DNA of 64,000 nucleotides from Mesorhizobium helmanticense (GTDB taxonomy: Bacteria > Pseudomonadota > Alphaproteobacteria > Rhizobiales > Rhizobiaceae). Positions 9,123 to 17,686 of this stretch are shown here, piece after piece. A model generated the notes under the pieces. It saw only the letters and a list, made by a program, of their open reading frames with translations, searched no databases and was not told where the DNA came from. The stretch spans positions 62,001 through 126,000 of the forward strand of contig NZ_PZJX01000029.1 of the NCBI RefSeq assembly GCF_003034915.1, written 5' to 3'. Each line of letters opens with the position of its first letter. Within the stretch, counting starts at the first letter, position 1. The translations under genes were made by a program, and so were the position numbers.

Positions 9123-9988
9123 CGCTGCGCCTCGACATGCCGGAAGAGAACCTTGCCAGCATCCTGGGCAAGGCCTTTGGCAATCGTTCGTTCCTCGCCG
9201 GATTCGCCATCACGGCGCTGGTGGCGGCGGTCGCGCTCGTCTCGTTCTTATGGACGCCCTACGACGTCACCAGGCTGGTCATCGCCGACAAGACGCAAGC
9301 GCCTTCGCTGGCGCACTGGTTCGGCACCGACCATTTCGGCCGCGACATCCTGTCGATGATCATGGTCGGCGCCCGCAACTCGATCGCCGTAGCACTTGTA
9401 GCGGTCGGCATCGGCGTGGGCATCGGTGTGCCGCTCGGCGCCTTTGCCGCGGCGCGCGGCGGCCTCGTCGACGAAGCGCTGATGCGGCTCAACGATCTCG
9501 TATTTGCCTTCCCTGCCCTGCTCTCGGCGATCATGATCACCGCCATCTTCGGGCCGGGCGCGGTCAACGCCATCATCGCCATCGGCATCTTCAACATTCC
9601 GGTCTTTGCCAGGGTTGCCCGCGCCGGCGCGCTCGCCATCTGGCAGCGCGAATTCATCCTCGCCGCGCGCGCCGCCGGCAAGGGCAAGACGCTGATCACG
9701 CTGGAACATGTCCTGCCCAACATCGTCACTCTGCTGCTGGTGCAAGGCACCATCCAGTTCGCGCTCGGCATCCTGGCCGAGGCCGGGCTTTCCTATGTCG
9801 GGCTGGGCACGCAGCCGCCGATGCCGAGCTGGGGCCGGATGCTGTTCGACGCGCAGACCCGCATGGTGGTGGCGCCGTGGATGGCGATCTTCCCGGGCAT
9901 GGCGATCGTCATCACCGTGCTCGGCCTCAACCTGCTCGGCGACGGCATCGCCGATATCCTCGATCCACGCTCACGGCGGCGGCGATGA
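9119..9988 (+). CDS. ABC transporter permease, DppC type
   Basis: 289-residue inner membrane permease with the DppC landmark HWFGTDHFGRDILSMIM near residue 65 and the EAA loop REFILAARAAGKGKTLITLEHVLPN. It pairs with the DppB-type permease immediately upstream, with which it overlaps by 4 bp; its own stop overlaps the ATG of the ATPase gene by 4 bp. The three genes are therefore tightly coupled. Confidence 0.9.
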   Translation: MTLRLDMPEENLASILGKAFGNRSFLAGFAITALVAAVALVSFLWTPYDVTRLVIADKTQAPSLAHWFGTDHFGRDILSMIMVGARNSIAVALVAVGIGVGIGVPLGAFAAARGGLVDEALMRLNDLVFAFPALLSAIMITAIFGPGAVNAIIAIGIFNIPVFARVARAGALAIWQREFILAARAAGKGKTLITLEHVLPNIVTLLLVQGTIQFALGILAEAGLSYVGLGTQPPMPSWGRMLFDAQTRMVVAPWMAIFPGMAIVITVLGLNLLGDGIADILDPRSRRRR

Positions 9989-11607
9989 GCCTGCTCGAAA
10001 TCGAGAGCCTGTCGCTGACCATCGGCGACACGCCGATCCTGAGGAACATCGAGTTGTCCGTCGCGCCTGGCGAGGTAATGGGGCTGGTCGGCGAATCCGG
10101 CTCGGGCAAGTCGATCACCGCGCTCACCGTGATGCAGCTTCTGCCTTATGCGGCACGCACCACCGGCCGCGTCGCCTTCGACGGCATCGATATCCTTGCG
10201 GCCAGCGAAGACCAGATGTGCGCACTGCGCGGCGACGACATCGGCATGGTGTTCCAGGAGCCGATGACAGCGCTCAACCCGGTCAAGACCATTGGCGAGC
10301 AGGTCGCCGAGGGCATACGCTGGCACACCGGGGCGAGCCGCGCCGACGCCGAGGAACGGGCGCGAAAAATGCTCGACCGGGTCGGCCTGCCGGCGGCGCA
10401 ATTCCCGCTGTCGCGCTATCCACACGAACTGTCCGGCGGCCAGCGCCAGCGCGTCGTCATCGCCATCGCCTGTGCACTGAAACCCAAACTGCTGATCGCC
10501 GACGAGCCGACGACGGCGCTCGACGTGGTGCTGCAGGCACAGATCCTCGATCTTCTGCGCGATCTGGTCGCGGAAAACCGCATGGGCCTGCTCTTGATCT
10601 CGCACGACCTGGCGGTGGTCACCGAGATGGCGGACCGCATCACCATCCTGCGCCATGGTGAGGTGATGGAGGCCGGCGACACCGCCCGCACGCTGTCCGA
10701 ACAGCTCCACCCCTACACGCGCCAACTGGCGCAGGCCTCGATGCATGTACCCGCGCGGGCCAGGACACACGAGGTCGGCCAAGGCCAGCCTTTGCTTCGG
10801 GTGGACAGTGTGACGCGCGATTATCCCGGGCGGCGCACATCGCTGTTCAAACGCTCCGCCCCGACCCGCGCCGTCGACAACGTCTCGTTCTCGATGACCT
10901 CAGGCCAGTCGGTGGCGCTGGTCGGGCGTTCCGGCTGCGGCAAGTCCACGCTGGCCCGCATGATCCTGGCGCTGGACGGGCCGACATCGGGAACAATCCG
11001 GTTTCGTGGGCAAGAGATCACCGGCAAGAGCGAGGCCGACCTGAAATCGGCGCGGCGCGATATGCAGGTGGTGTTCCAGGATCCTTACGGCTCCTTCGAC
11101 CCGCGCCAGAAGGTCGAAAGGCTGGTCGCTGAGCCGCTGCATGTGCTGGAGAAGAAGCCGGATGGTGCAGAACGGCGCGAGATGGTGGCAAACGCCTTGC
11201 ACGAGGTCGGCCTCAGCCCGCGCGACATGGACAAATACCCGCATGAGTTTTCGGGCGGCCAGCGCCAGCGCCTGTCGATCGCCCGCGCCATCATCACCCG
11301 CCCGAAACTGGTCGTCGCCGACGAGCCGGTCTCGGCGCTCGACGTCTCGATCCGCGCCCAGATCCTCGACCTCTTTGCCGAACTCAACCAGAAGCTCGGC
11401 ATCGCCTATCTGTTCATCACCCACGATCTGATCGTCGCCCGCGCCATATCAGACGAAGTGATGGTCATGCATGACGGCCGGATCGTCGAGCGCGGCAAGA
11501 CGAGCGAGGTGCTCGACCACCCGCAATCCGAAGCGGCCAGGGCATTGGTCGGTGCGGCTCCCGACCTGCACCGGGCGATCGCGCGACGGCTGCGGGAACA
11601 AGGGTGA
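9985..11607 (+). CDS. Fused duplicated ABC ATPase (DppD-DppF in one chain)
   Basis: 540 residues with two complete nucleotide-binding domains. First: Walker A GESGSGKS, signature LSGGQRQR, Walker B LLIADEPTTALD. Second, after about residue 265: Walker A GRSGCGKS, signature FSGGQRQR, Walker B LVVADEPVSALD. The two halves correspond to DppD and DppF, here in a single polypeptide, a common arrangement in Rhizobiales. It energises the importer formed with the two permeases. Last gene of the operon; convergent with the TerB-like gene 16 bp away. Confidence 0.92.
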   Translation: MSLLEIESLSLTIGDTPILRNIELSVAPGEVMGLVGESGSGKSITALTVMQLLPYAARTTGRVAFDGIDILAASEDQMCALRGDDIGMVFQEPMTALNPVKTIGEQVAEGIRWHTGASRADAEERARKMLDRVGLPAAQFPLSRYPHELSGGQRQRVVIAIACALKPKLLIADEPTTALDVVLQAQILDLLRDLVAENRMGLLLISHDLAVVTEMADRITILRHGEVMEAGDTARTLSEQLHPYTRQLAQASMHVPARARTHEVGQGQPLLRVDSVTRDYPGRRTSLFKRSAPTRAVDNVSFSMTSGQSVALVGRSGCGKSTLARMILALDGPTSGTIRFRGQEITGKSEADLKSARRDMQVVFQDPYGSFDPRQKVERLVAEPLHVLEKKPDGAERREMVANALHEVGLSPRDMDKYPHEFSGGQRQRLSIARAIITRPKLVVADEPVSALDVSIRAQILDLFAELNQKLGIAYLFITHDLIVARAISDEVMVMHDGRIVERGKTSEVLDHPQSEAARALVGAAPDLHRAIARRLREQG

Positions 11608-11623
11608 ACGGAGGACCGTCGGC

Positions 11624-12055
11624 TTACTTTTCCGGCTTCACCACATCGACCGGGCTGATGTCGAGCAGGTCGAGCGTACGGCGCAACAAGCGCACCTCGG
11701 TCTCGGCCAATTGCAAATCGGCCTTGGCGATTTCCGCCATGTGGCGCGCGAGCAGCCTGCGCCGCTCGATGTCGAGGTCGCGGAACTGCGCGATGGCCTG
11801 CGAGCCGTTGGTCTCGTAACCGAACTCGTTGAGATATTCGATGACGCGGTCGATGCTCGATTCCGGAATGCCGAAGGCCTCCCGGCAGATGCGCCTGAAG
11901 GCGACCATCTCGCTCTCGCTGACCGATCCATCGGCAAGGATCATGCGGAACAACATGAGCAATTCCGCCGACAGAACCGGATCGTCCGCGACCTTGCGCA
12001 CGCCGGGGTCGCCATCGAAGATCGAGCGTATCTGGTCAAGCAAAGCGAATGCCAT
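11624..12055 (-). CDS. TerB-family (tellurite resistance-like) protein
   Basis: 143-residue, mostly helical protein resembling the TerB domain: an acidic helix-loop with ILADGSVSESEM followed later by LAETEVRLLRRTLDLL. No signal peptide or membrane segment. The family often associates with membrane stress or metal responses, but the biochemical role is unknown. Start at ATG 12055 precedes the first conserved helix; the longer frame upstream looks non-coding. It is the only gene in its transcription unit. Confidence 0.75.
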   Translation of the reverse strand: MAFALLDQIRSIFDGDPGVRKVADDPVLSAELLMLFRMILADGSVSESEMVAFRRICREAFGIPESSIDRVIEYLNEFGYETNGSQAIAQFRDLDIERRRLLARHMAEIAKADLQLAETEVRLLRRTLDLLDISPVDVVKPEK

Positions 12056-12229
12056 CGATTTCCCCTTCGGTTCGTCGCGAATAGGTAGCGCGGAATCGGT
12101 TCTGTGCAAACGGGTTAGAAGGTGCCAATCGCGGTGGAACTGCCGGCGGAACCCATGGCGAGGCTGACTGGTGTATGGTTGCGGGCCTGATAGACTGCGG
12201 GCGTACGAATCATGTTGGAGGAGCCACAC

Positions 12230-12400
12230 ATGAATCTCAGTGCACCTACTCAGTTAATTTTCATCATTTCTCTTGTTATCGCCATCATCGGCCTTCTCGC
12301 CGCTCTTGGCGTTCTTGCGTTTATTCCCCTTGCCGCGGTGTGGATTGTCCTCATCGCCTACATTGTGCTTGCCGCCGGTTGCTTGATGCGCGGCGCCTAG
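12230..12400 (+). CDS. Small hypothetical membrane protein, two TM segments
   Basis: 56 residues, almost entirely hydrophobic: one helix about residues 8-32 and another about 34-52, ending MRGA. Start at ATG 12230 is set by a strong GGAGGA ribosome site 9 bp upstream. A rho-independent terminator follows 24 bp after the stop, so this is a self-contained gene. Similar tiny double-spanning proteins are common in Mesorhizobium; function unknown. Confidence 0.7.
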   Translation: MNLSAPTQLIFIISLVIAIIGLLAALGVLAFIPLAAVWIVLIAYIVLAAGCLMRGA

Positions 12401-12423
12401 CACCAAAATCTCAGGCAACTCGG

Positions 12424-12455
12424 AGCGCCCGGTCAAAAGCCGGGCGCTTTTGATT
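12424..12455 (+). terminator. Rho-independent terminator after small membrane protein
   Basis: Perfect 9-bp stem AGCGCCCGG / CCGGGCGCT with a 7-nt loop, followed by TTTTGATT. It ends the transcript of the small membrane protein gene 24 bp upstream. Confidence 0.85.
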
Positions 12456-12498
12456 ATACGCGACGGTCTGTTAAAGTCGCTGGGCGGAAGGAAAGCCA

Positions 12499-13329
12499 AT
12501 GCCCGCCCAGACCAAAGACGGCCACCGCTATCCCAGTCCCGATCTCGGTCGGTTCGAGATGGCGCGGCGTTTGCCAGGCCCTTCGCTTCGGGGTATGGTG
12601 AGCGACATCTGCTTCTATCGCGAAACCATGCCCGGCCGTTTCCGCAATGTCGAATATGCCTCGCTGACCGTGCCGCTGGTCATCAGCTTCGCCGAGCCTT
12701 TCGCCATCGGTCTGGGCAGGAACCCCGGTGACAATGACCGCTTCGCCAGTTTCGCGGCTGGCCTCTACGCCGGTCCGGTGGTGATCGAGTCCTTCGGCGG
12801 CGCCTGCTGTGTCCAGATCAATTTTACACCGCTCGGCGCCCGCCGCTTCTTCGGCCAGCCGATGAGCGAACTGACCGACCGCATGGTCGGCCTCGACGAT
12901 GTGCTCGGCGTCGAAGGCATCGTCCTGCGTGAAAAGCTCGGCAACGCCGAGGACCGGAGCAGCCGCTTCGACATGGCGGAAGCCTTCGTCGCCGCACGGC
13001 TGGCTGAGGCCCGGGAAACGCCGGCTGAAATCGCCTGGGCCTACGACCGGATCATCATGTCAGGCGGCCGGTTTCACGTCTCCTCTCTTGCCGGCAGGCT
13101 GGGCTGGAGCCGCAAGCATCTCTCGGCAAAATTCTCCGACGCCATCGGCGTCGGCCCCAAGACGCTGTCGCGCATCGTCCGCTTCAACCGGGCGCTCGGT
13201 CTTTCGCGGCAGGACAAAAGCGATTGGGCCGACATCGCCGCCGATTGCGGCTACGCCGACCAGTCCCATCTGGTGCGCGAATTCCGCGACCTTGCCGGGC
13301 AAACGCCGACGGCGCTCGCGGTCAGGTAA
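12499..13329 (+). CDS. AraC family transcriptional regulator
   Basis: 276 residues. The N-terminal two thirds are a cupin-like sensing region without a clear ligand motif; the C-terminal about 100 residues are an AraC double helix-turn-helix (GRFHVSSLAGRLGWSRKHLS and ADIAADCGYADQSHLVREF). It lies 72 bp before a small VOC-family protein gene on the same strand, which it may control or be co-transcribed with. Such AraC-VOC pairs are common in rhizobia. Regulated genes cannot be read from here. Confidence 0.85.
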   Translation: MPAQTKDGHRYPSPDLGRFEMARRLPGPSLRGMVSDICFYRETMPGRFRNVEYASLTVPLVISFAEPFAIGLGRNPGDNDRFASFAAGLYAGPVVIESFGGACCVQINFTPLGARRFFGQPMSELTDRMVGLDDVLGVEGIVLREKLGNAEDRSSRFDMAEAFVAARLAEARETPAEIAWAYDRIIMSGGRFHVSSLAGRLGWSRKHLSAKFSDAIGVGPKTLSRIVRFNRALGLSRQDKSDWADIAADCGYADQSHLVREFRDLAGQTPTALAVR

Positions 13330-13401
13330 CATTTCTTCAAGACGCCGGAGCAGCCTTCGTCCAGATTGGGTCATCCAACAACCCGATTGAAGGAGACCGT
13401 C

Positions 13402-13821
13402 ATGCCCACAGCAACCGAAGCGCCCCGGCTCTATCCCGCGCTGCGCTACAGGAATGCGACCAGGATGATCGACTGGCTGGGCGAGGCCTTTGGCTTCAGC
13501 GTCCGTGCCCGCTACGGCGAAGGCGAAATCGTACACCATGCCGAACTCGTTTTCGGCTCCTCGATGATCATGCTCGGCACGGCGCGTGACGACGACTACG
13601 GCAAGATGGTCGGCGAACCGGGTTCGGGCGGCGGCAAGTCGATCTATGTCGCCGTCGACGATGCCGACGCAGCTTATGAGCGTGCCAAGAACGCCGGCGC
13701 CGAAATTCTGGAGGAACTTGTCGACCGCGATTATGGCAGCCGCGAATTTATCTGCCGCGATCCCGAGGGCAATGTCTGGTCGTTCGGCACCTACTGGCCG
13801 AAGGCCGGCGAGAAGGCTTGA
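13402..13821 (+). CDS. VOC superfamily (glyoxalase/bleomycin-resistance-like) protein
   Basis: 139 residues with the beta-alpha-beta-beta-beta arrangement of VOC proteins: PALRYRNATRMIDWLGEAFGF at the N terminus and SREFICRDPEGNVWSFGTYWP at the C terminus. ATG 13402 has an AAGGAGA ribosome site. It follows the AraC regulator by 72 bp. The family includes lyases, dioxygenases and antibiotic-binding proteins, so substrate is unknown. Confidence 0.8.
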   Translation: MPTATEAPRLYPALRYRNATRMIDWLGEAFGFSVRARYGEGEIVHHAELVFGSSMIMLGTARDDDYGKMVGEPGSGGGKSIYVAVDDADAAYERAKNAGAEILEELVDRDYGSREFICRDPEGNVWSFGTYWPKAGEKA

Positions 13822-13907
13822 ACTGGTAGCGCTGCACAGAGGACAGGTTGCAGGCCTGCTAGCGGCCAGGAATCCACTGTTCGTTCCTTGGACCATCGCC
13901 GACATTC

Positions 13908-14141
13908 GAGATTAGCCGAAACGCCCATCGCTTCGTCATCCTGGGGCGGAGCAAGGAGCGAAGCGACGCGGCGCAGACCCCAGGATCCATGCCGTGACTT
14001 CAGAGCGCTGCTGCGGTGTAGAATTCTGCTCCGCTGCACTCTTCGGTTAAGGTTACGGCATGGATCCCAGGGTCTCCGCGACGGAGCTTCGCTCCTGCTT
14101 CGCCCAGGGATGACGAAGCGATGGGCGTTTCGGCTAATCTC
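13908..14141. repeat. 234-bp palindromic intergenic element
   Basis: The element starts GAGATTAGCCGAAACGCCC and ends with its reverse complement GGGCGTTTCGGCTAATCTC. Further in, CATCGCTTCGTCATCC pairs with GGATGACGAAGCGATG, and GGATCCATGCCGT pairs with ACGGCATGGATCC near the centre, so the arms are nearly complementary over about 90 nt with a centre of roughly 45 nt. No transposase. It fills most of the 389 bp between the VOC gene and cobQ, which are convergent. A truncated relative seems to be at about 18858-18898. It looks like a non-autonomous repeat of the rhizobial palindromic type. Confidence 0.8.
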
Positions 14142-14210
14142 CAAGCCACGCGATCCGCCAACCCAAGCACATCCGGCCTGCCCAAGCCTCTGCGCTGAGG
14201 AACATGAGCT

Positions 14211-15686
14211 CTACCGCGCCAGCCCAAAAATCGCGTCGCAGTCGAGGTGGGTTTCCAGCTCGGCCCCGACCTCGTCCAGCGCCCGTTCGACCTCGGCGCG
14301 ATAGTCAATGCCGCCACCCAAGACGCCGAGGCTCTCCAGGAATTTTGCCCGGAAGCCATCGGCGGAAAACAGCCCATGCATATAGGTGCCTGATACCTTA
14401 CCGTCGGCGGAGATCGCACCGTCGTCGATGCCATTGATAATCGCCGACGGCCGCAACGTGTCCGGACCGGTGGTGCGGCCGAGATGGATCTCGTAGCCCT
14501 CAAGCGGCAGGTCGAATGGCACGGAATGCGCGCTGACATTGCGCACTGTCTTTTCCGGCTCCATCACCGTTTCGATGTCGAGCAGGCCAAGGCCTTCCGC
14601 CTCGGTGACGCTGCCTTCGATGCCGTCGGGATCGCGCACGATTTTGCCCAGCATCTGGAAGCCGCCGCAGATGCCGACAATATGGCCGCCGCGCTTGCGA
14701 TGGGCGACAAGGTCGCGATCCCAGCCATTCTCGCGGAATTTCAGGAGATCGGCGATCGTCGATTTCGAACCGGGAATAACCACCAACCCGGCATCCCGCG
14801 GCAGTGGCTTTCCCGGCGGCACGAAGACCACCTCGACCTGCGGTTCGGCCTTGAGCGGGTCGAGATCGTCAAAATTGGCGATGCGGCCGAGCATCGGCAC
14901 CGCTACCTTCAGCGCCCGCTCCTCGCCAGAGGCCAGCCGTTCGAGCACGACCGAATCCTCCGAGGGCAGCCGCGCCGCCGCCTTAAGCCACGGCACGACG
15001 CCGAAGCAGCGCCATCCCGTGAATTTTTCGATCGCCATGATGCCGTCCTCGAACAGCGAGACATCGCCGCGGAATTTGTTGATGAGATAGCCGACGATCA
15101 TGCGCCGGTCCTCCTCCGGCAGGATCAGATGCGTGCCGGCGACCGAAGCGATGACGCCGCCGCGATCGATATCGCCAACGAGGATGACCGGCACGTTTGC
15201 GCGTGTCGCAAAGCCCATATTGGCAATGTCGCGGTTCCTGAGATTGATCTCGGCCGGCGATCCCGCGCCCTCGACGATGACCAGATCCGCGCCCTCGCCG
15301 ACCTTCGCCCAGGAGTCCAGCACGGCATCCATCAGCCGGCCCTTCAGCGCCTGGTAGTCACGCGCCCTCGCCTCGCCGAACACCTTACCCTGCACGATAA
15401 CTTGCGCGCCGACATCGGTCTGCGGCTTGAGCAGCACCGGGTTCATGTGGACCGAGGGCGCAACGCCACAGGCGATCGCCTGCAGCCATTGCGCCCGGCC
15501 GATCTCGCCGCCGCCGGCATTGTTGTCGCCAGGAATGTCGGCGACGGCGGCATTGTTCGACATGTTCTGCGGCTTGAACGGCCGCACCTTCAGGCCGCGT
15601 TTCCTCGCTGCACGGCAGAGACCCGCGACCAGCACCGTCTTGCCGACATCGGAGCCCGTACCTTGCAGCATGATCGCCTTGGCCAT
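14211..15686 (-). CDS. cobQ: Cobyric acid synthase (adenosylcobyrate synthase)
   Basis: 491 residues. N-terminal P-loop-like dethiobiotin-synthetase domain (MLQGTGSDVGKTVLVAGLCR, written here by its GSDVGKT core), then a class I glutamine amidotransferase domain with nucleophilic Cys in VGICGGFQML and the partner His in TYMHGLF. It amidates four carboxylates of adenosylcobyrinic diamide in aerobic B12 synthesis. The gene begins 3 bp after a cupin gene on the same strand. No other cob genes are in the window. The corrinoid-dependent enzymes further right would need its product. Confidence 0.95.
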   Translation of the reverse strand: MAKAIMLQGTGSDVGKTVLVAGLCRAARKRGLKVRPFKPQNMSNNAAVADIPGDNNAGGGEIGRAQWLQAIACGVAPSVHMNPVLLKPQTDVGAQVIVQGKVFGEARARDYQALKGRLMDAVLDSWAKVGEGADLVIVEGAGSPAEINLRNRDIANMGFATRANVPVILVGDIDRGGVIASVAGTHLILPEEDRRMIVGYLINKFRGDVSLFEDGIMAIEKFTGWRCFGVVPWLKAAARLPSEDSVVLERLASGEERALKVAVPMLGRIANFDDLDPLKAEPQVEVVFVPPGKPLPRDAGLVVIPGSKSTIADLLKFRENGWDRDLVAHRKRGGHIVGICGGFQMLGKIVRDPDGIEGSVTEAEGLGLLDIETVMEPEKTVRNVSAHSVPFDLPLEGYEIHLGRTTGPDTLRPSAIINGIDDGAISADGKVSGTYMHGLFSADGFRAKFLESLGVLGGGIDYRAEVERALDEVGAELETHLDCDAIFGLAR

Positions 15687-15689
15687 GGC

Positions 15690-16304
15690 TCAGCCCCTGC
15701 CCTGCGCGACTGTGCCGGGAATGGTCGATTTCTGCGCCAGTGGTCCGCCGCGCCAGATGTACAGCGCCAGCAGCGGCTCCTTTGCCGTTCGCATGGCGTG
15801 ATTGACGTTGGAGGCATGGTGGATCACCTCGCCCGCTTCGCGAACATGAAAGCCGCTGTCGCCCTTGTGCCATTCCGTCCCGCCGGTCAGCGGAATGTAG
15901 ATCTCCTCGGCAATGTGATGATGGTCGGGATAGACGATGCCGGGCCCAAGGATGAGCAGGCCGGCCGCGACCTCGTCATTGACGAAGGGACCGCGCGTGC
16001 CGAAGACTTCCAGCCAGCCATATCTGGTCAGGAACTCCGCGCCGAAATCGGCGGCGTTGTAGGTCTGGCCCCAGCGCAGCTCATTGCGATGCGCCGCGAG
16101 AAACCGCGCCAGGGGTCGGGCATTCGGCGGCGCCAGTTCGGCGGCGCGATCGAGATAGCCAAGGCAAGGCAGGCCGTGCGGCTCGAGCGGACGAGCGGGC
16201 ATATCCCAGCCAATCCGGGCCACCGCACCGCGCACGAGCGCCTCCTCGAACGTTTCGAGATAGGTTCGGAAATGCTCAAGCAGTTCATTTGAATTCGTCG
16301 ACAC
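15690..16304 (-). CDS. Cupin protein of the DMSP-lyase (DddL/DddQ-like) type
   Basis: 204 residues; the C-terminal half is a cupin barrel with metal-site motif YPDHHHIAEEIYIPLTGG and second-motif HHASNVNHAMRT. Size and motif arrangement fit the family of dimethylsulfoniopropionate lyase cupins (PF16867; DddQ about 200 residues). Members cleave DMSP to dimethyl sulfide and acrylate with a bound divalent metal, but many terrestrial homologues have no tested substrate. It is 3 bp upstream of cobQ, so the two are co-transcribed. Alternative: a generic ChrR-like cupin binding another small carboxylate. Confidence 0.65.
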   Translation of the reverse strand: MSTNSNELLEHFRTYLETFEEALVRGAVARIGWDMPARPLEPHGLPCLGYLDRAAELAPPNARPLARFLAAHRNELRWGQTYNAADFGAEFLTRYGWLEVFGTRGPFVNDEVAAGLLILGPGIVYPDHHHIAEEIYIPLTGGTEWHKGDSGFHVREAGEVIHHASNVNHAMRTAKEPLLALYIWRGGPLAQKSTIPGTVAQGRG

Positions 16305-16440
16305 ATCTTGCTCCGGACAGGCATTCGCGCACAGCCGTTCCGCAAAAGCGTCGGGTTGCGCGGCGGCATCATTGGTCTAGATTGGTGCGCGCGCAAAGCC
16401 AAAAACAACAGGCCAGCAAGCCAACCCAAGGGAGCACGCC

Positions 16441-17607
16441 ATGGACGCCGCGGCCGATGCGAGCACCAGCCAGTTCGAACTCAACGAGGACCAGCGCGCC
16501 ATCCAGGAGATGGCTGCGGCTTTCGCAGCCGACCGTGTCGCGCCTTGCGCTTTGGACTGGGACCGCAACAAGCATTTCCCGGCGGATGTGATCCGCGAGA
16601 CCGGCCCACTCGGCTTCGGCGGCATCTATGTCAGGGATGATATCGGCGGCTCGGCGCTCGGCCGGCTGGACGCGGTGCTGATCTTCGAGGCGCTTTCTCG
16701 CGCCGATCCGGCCTTTTCCTCCTTCATCTCGATCCACAATATGGTGGCCTCGATGATCGACCGCTTCGGCAGCGAGGAACAGCGCCAGCGTTTTCTGCCG
16801 AAGCTGACCTCGATGGAATGGCTGGCGAGCTATTGCCTGACCGAACCGGGCTCGGGGTCGGACGCGGCTGCGTTGAAGACGCGCGCGGTGAAGAACGGCA
16901 GCGACTATGTGCTGAACGGCGCCAAGCAGTTCATCTCCGGCGCCGGCGACAGCGATCTCTATGTCGTCATGGCGCGCACCGGCGCCGACGGGCCGAAGGG
17001 CATTTCCACCTTCGTTGTACCGAAGGATGCGCCGGGTCTCTCCTTCGGCGCCAACGAGCACAAGATGGGCTGGCACATGCAGTCGACACGGCAGGTCATC
17101 TTCGAGGACTGCAAGGTGCCGGCGCAGAACCTGCTTTCGGCAGAGGGCGCCGGGTTTTCCATAGCCATGGCCGGGCTCGACGGCGGCCGCCTCAACATCG
17201 CCGCCTGTTCGCTGGGCGGCGCGCAATCGGCACTCGACAAGGCGCTTTCCTACACGGCCGAGCGCAAGGCTTTCGGCAGCAAGATCAACCAGTTCCAGGC
17301 GCTGCAATTCAAGCTTGCCGACATGGAGACCGAGCTGCAGGCTGCGCGCATCTTCCTCTACGCCGCCGCCGCGAAACTCGACCGCAAGGCGCCGGACGCC
17401 GGGAAATGGTCGGCAATGGCCAAGCGGTTCGTCACCGACATCGGCTTCAACGTCGCCAACGATGCGCTGCAACTGCATGGCGGTTATGGCTATCTGCACG
17501 ATTACGGTATCGAGAAGCTGGTGCGGGATCTGCGCGTCCACCAGATCCTCGAAGGCACCAACGAGATAATGCGCGTCATCGTCGCCCGCGCGCTGATCGG
17601 GCGGTGA
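16441..17607 (+). CDS. Acyl-CoA dehydrogenase, probable isobutyryl-CoA dehydrogenase
   Basis: 388 residues, complete acyl-CoA dehydrogenase: YCLTEPGSGSDAAALKT (FAD and substrate loop), and the catalytic Glu in QILEGTNEIMR near the C terminus. Closest in pattern to the ACAD8 group. The next gene on the strand is mmsB, 80 bp on, so valine breakdown (isobutyryl-CoA to methacrylyl-CoA) is likely. FAD-dependent, passes electrons to ETF. Substrate assignment is from context. Confidence 0.85.
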   Translation: MDAAADASTSQFELNEDQRAIQEMAAAFAADRVAPCALDWDRNKHFPADVIRETGPLGFGGIYVRDDIGGSALGRLDAVLIFEALSRADPAFSSFISIHNMVASMIDRFGSEEQRQRFLPKLTSMEWLASYCLTEPGSGSDAAALKTRAVKNGSDYVLNGAKQFISGAGDSDLYVVMARTGADGPKGISTFVVPKDAPGLSFGANEHKMGWHMQSTRQVIFEDCKVPAQNLLSAEGAGFSIAMAGLDGGRLNIAACSLGGAQSALDKALSYTAERKAFGSKINQFQALQFKLADMETELQAARIFLYAAAAKLDRKAPDAGKWSAMAKRFVTDIGFNVANDALQLHGGYGYLHDYGIEKLVRDLRVHQILEGTNEIMRVIVARALIGR

Positions 17608-17612
17608 CGCCT

Positions 17613-17661
17613 ATGCATGTCGCCCAAAAGTGCTCAGCGGTTTTGGGACAACGACATGCAT
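17613..17661. repeat. Rhizobial palindromic repeat between acyl-CoA dehydrogenase and mmsB
   Basis: 49-bp imperfect palindrome with outer arms ATGCATGTCG / CGACATGCAT and inner CCCAAAA / TTTTGGG. It lies 5 bp after the dehydrogenase stop and 26 bp before the mmsB start, so it would form a hairpin in the intercistronic mRNA. Same general class as the element at 59583-59631 but different sequence. Confidence 0.75.
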
Positions 17662-17686
17662 CAAAAACCAAAGATCGGAGAAAACG

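Noticed and set aside
17613..17661. Insertion sequence or attachment site
   Set aside because: No transposase, direct target repeats or integrase nearby; only a small palindromic repeat of rhizobial type.
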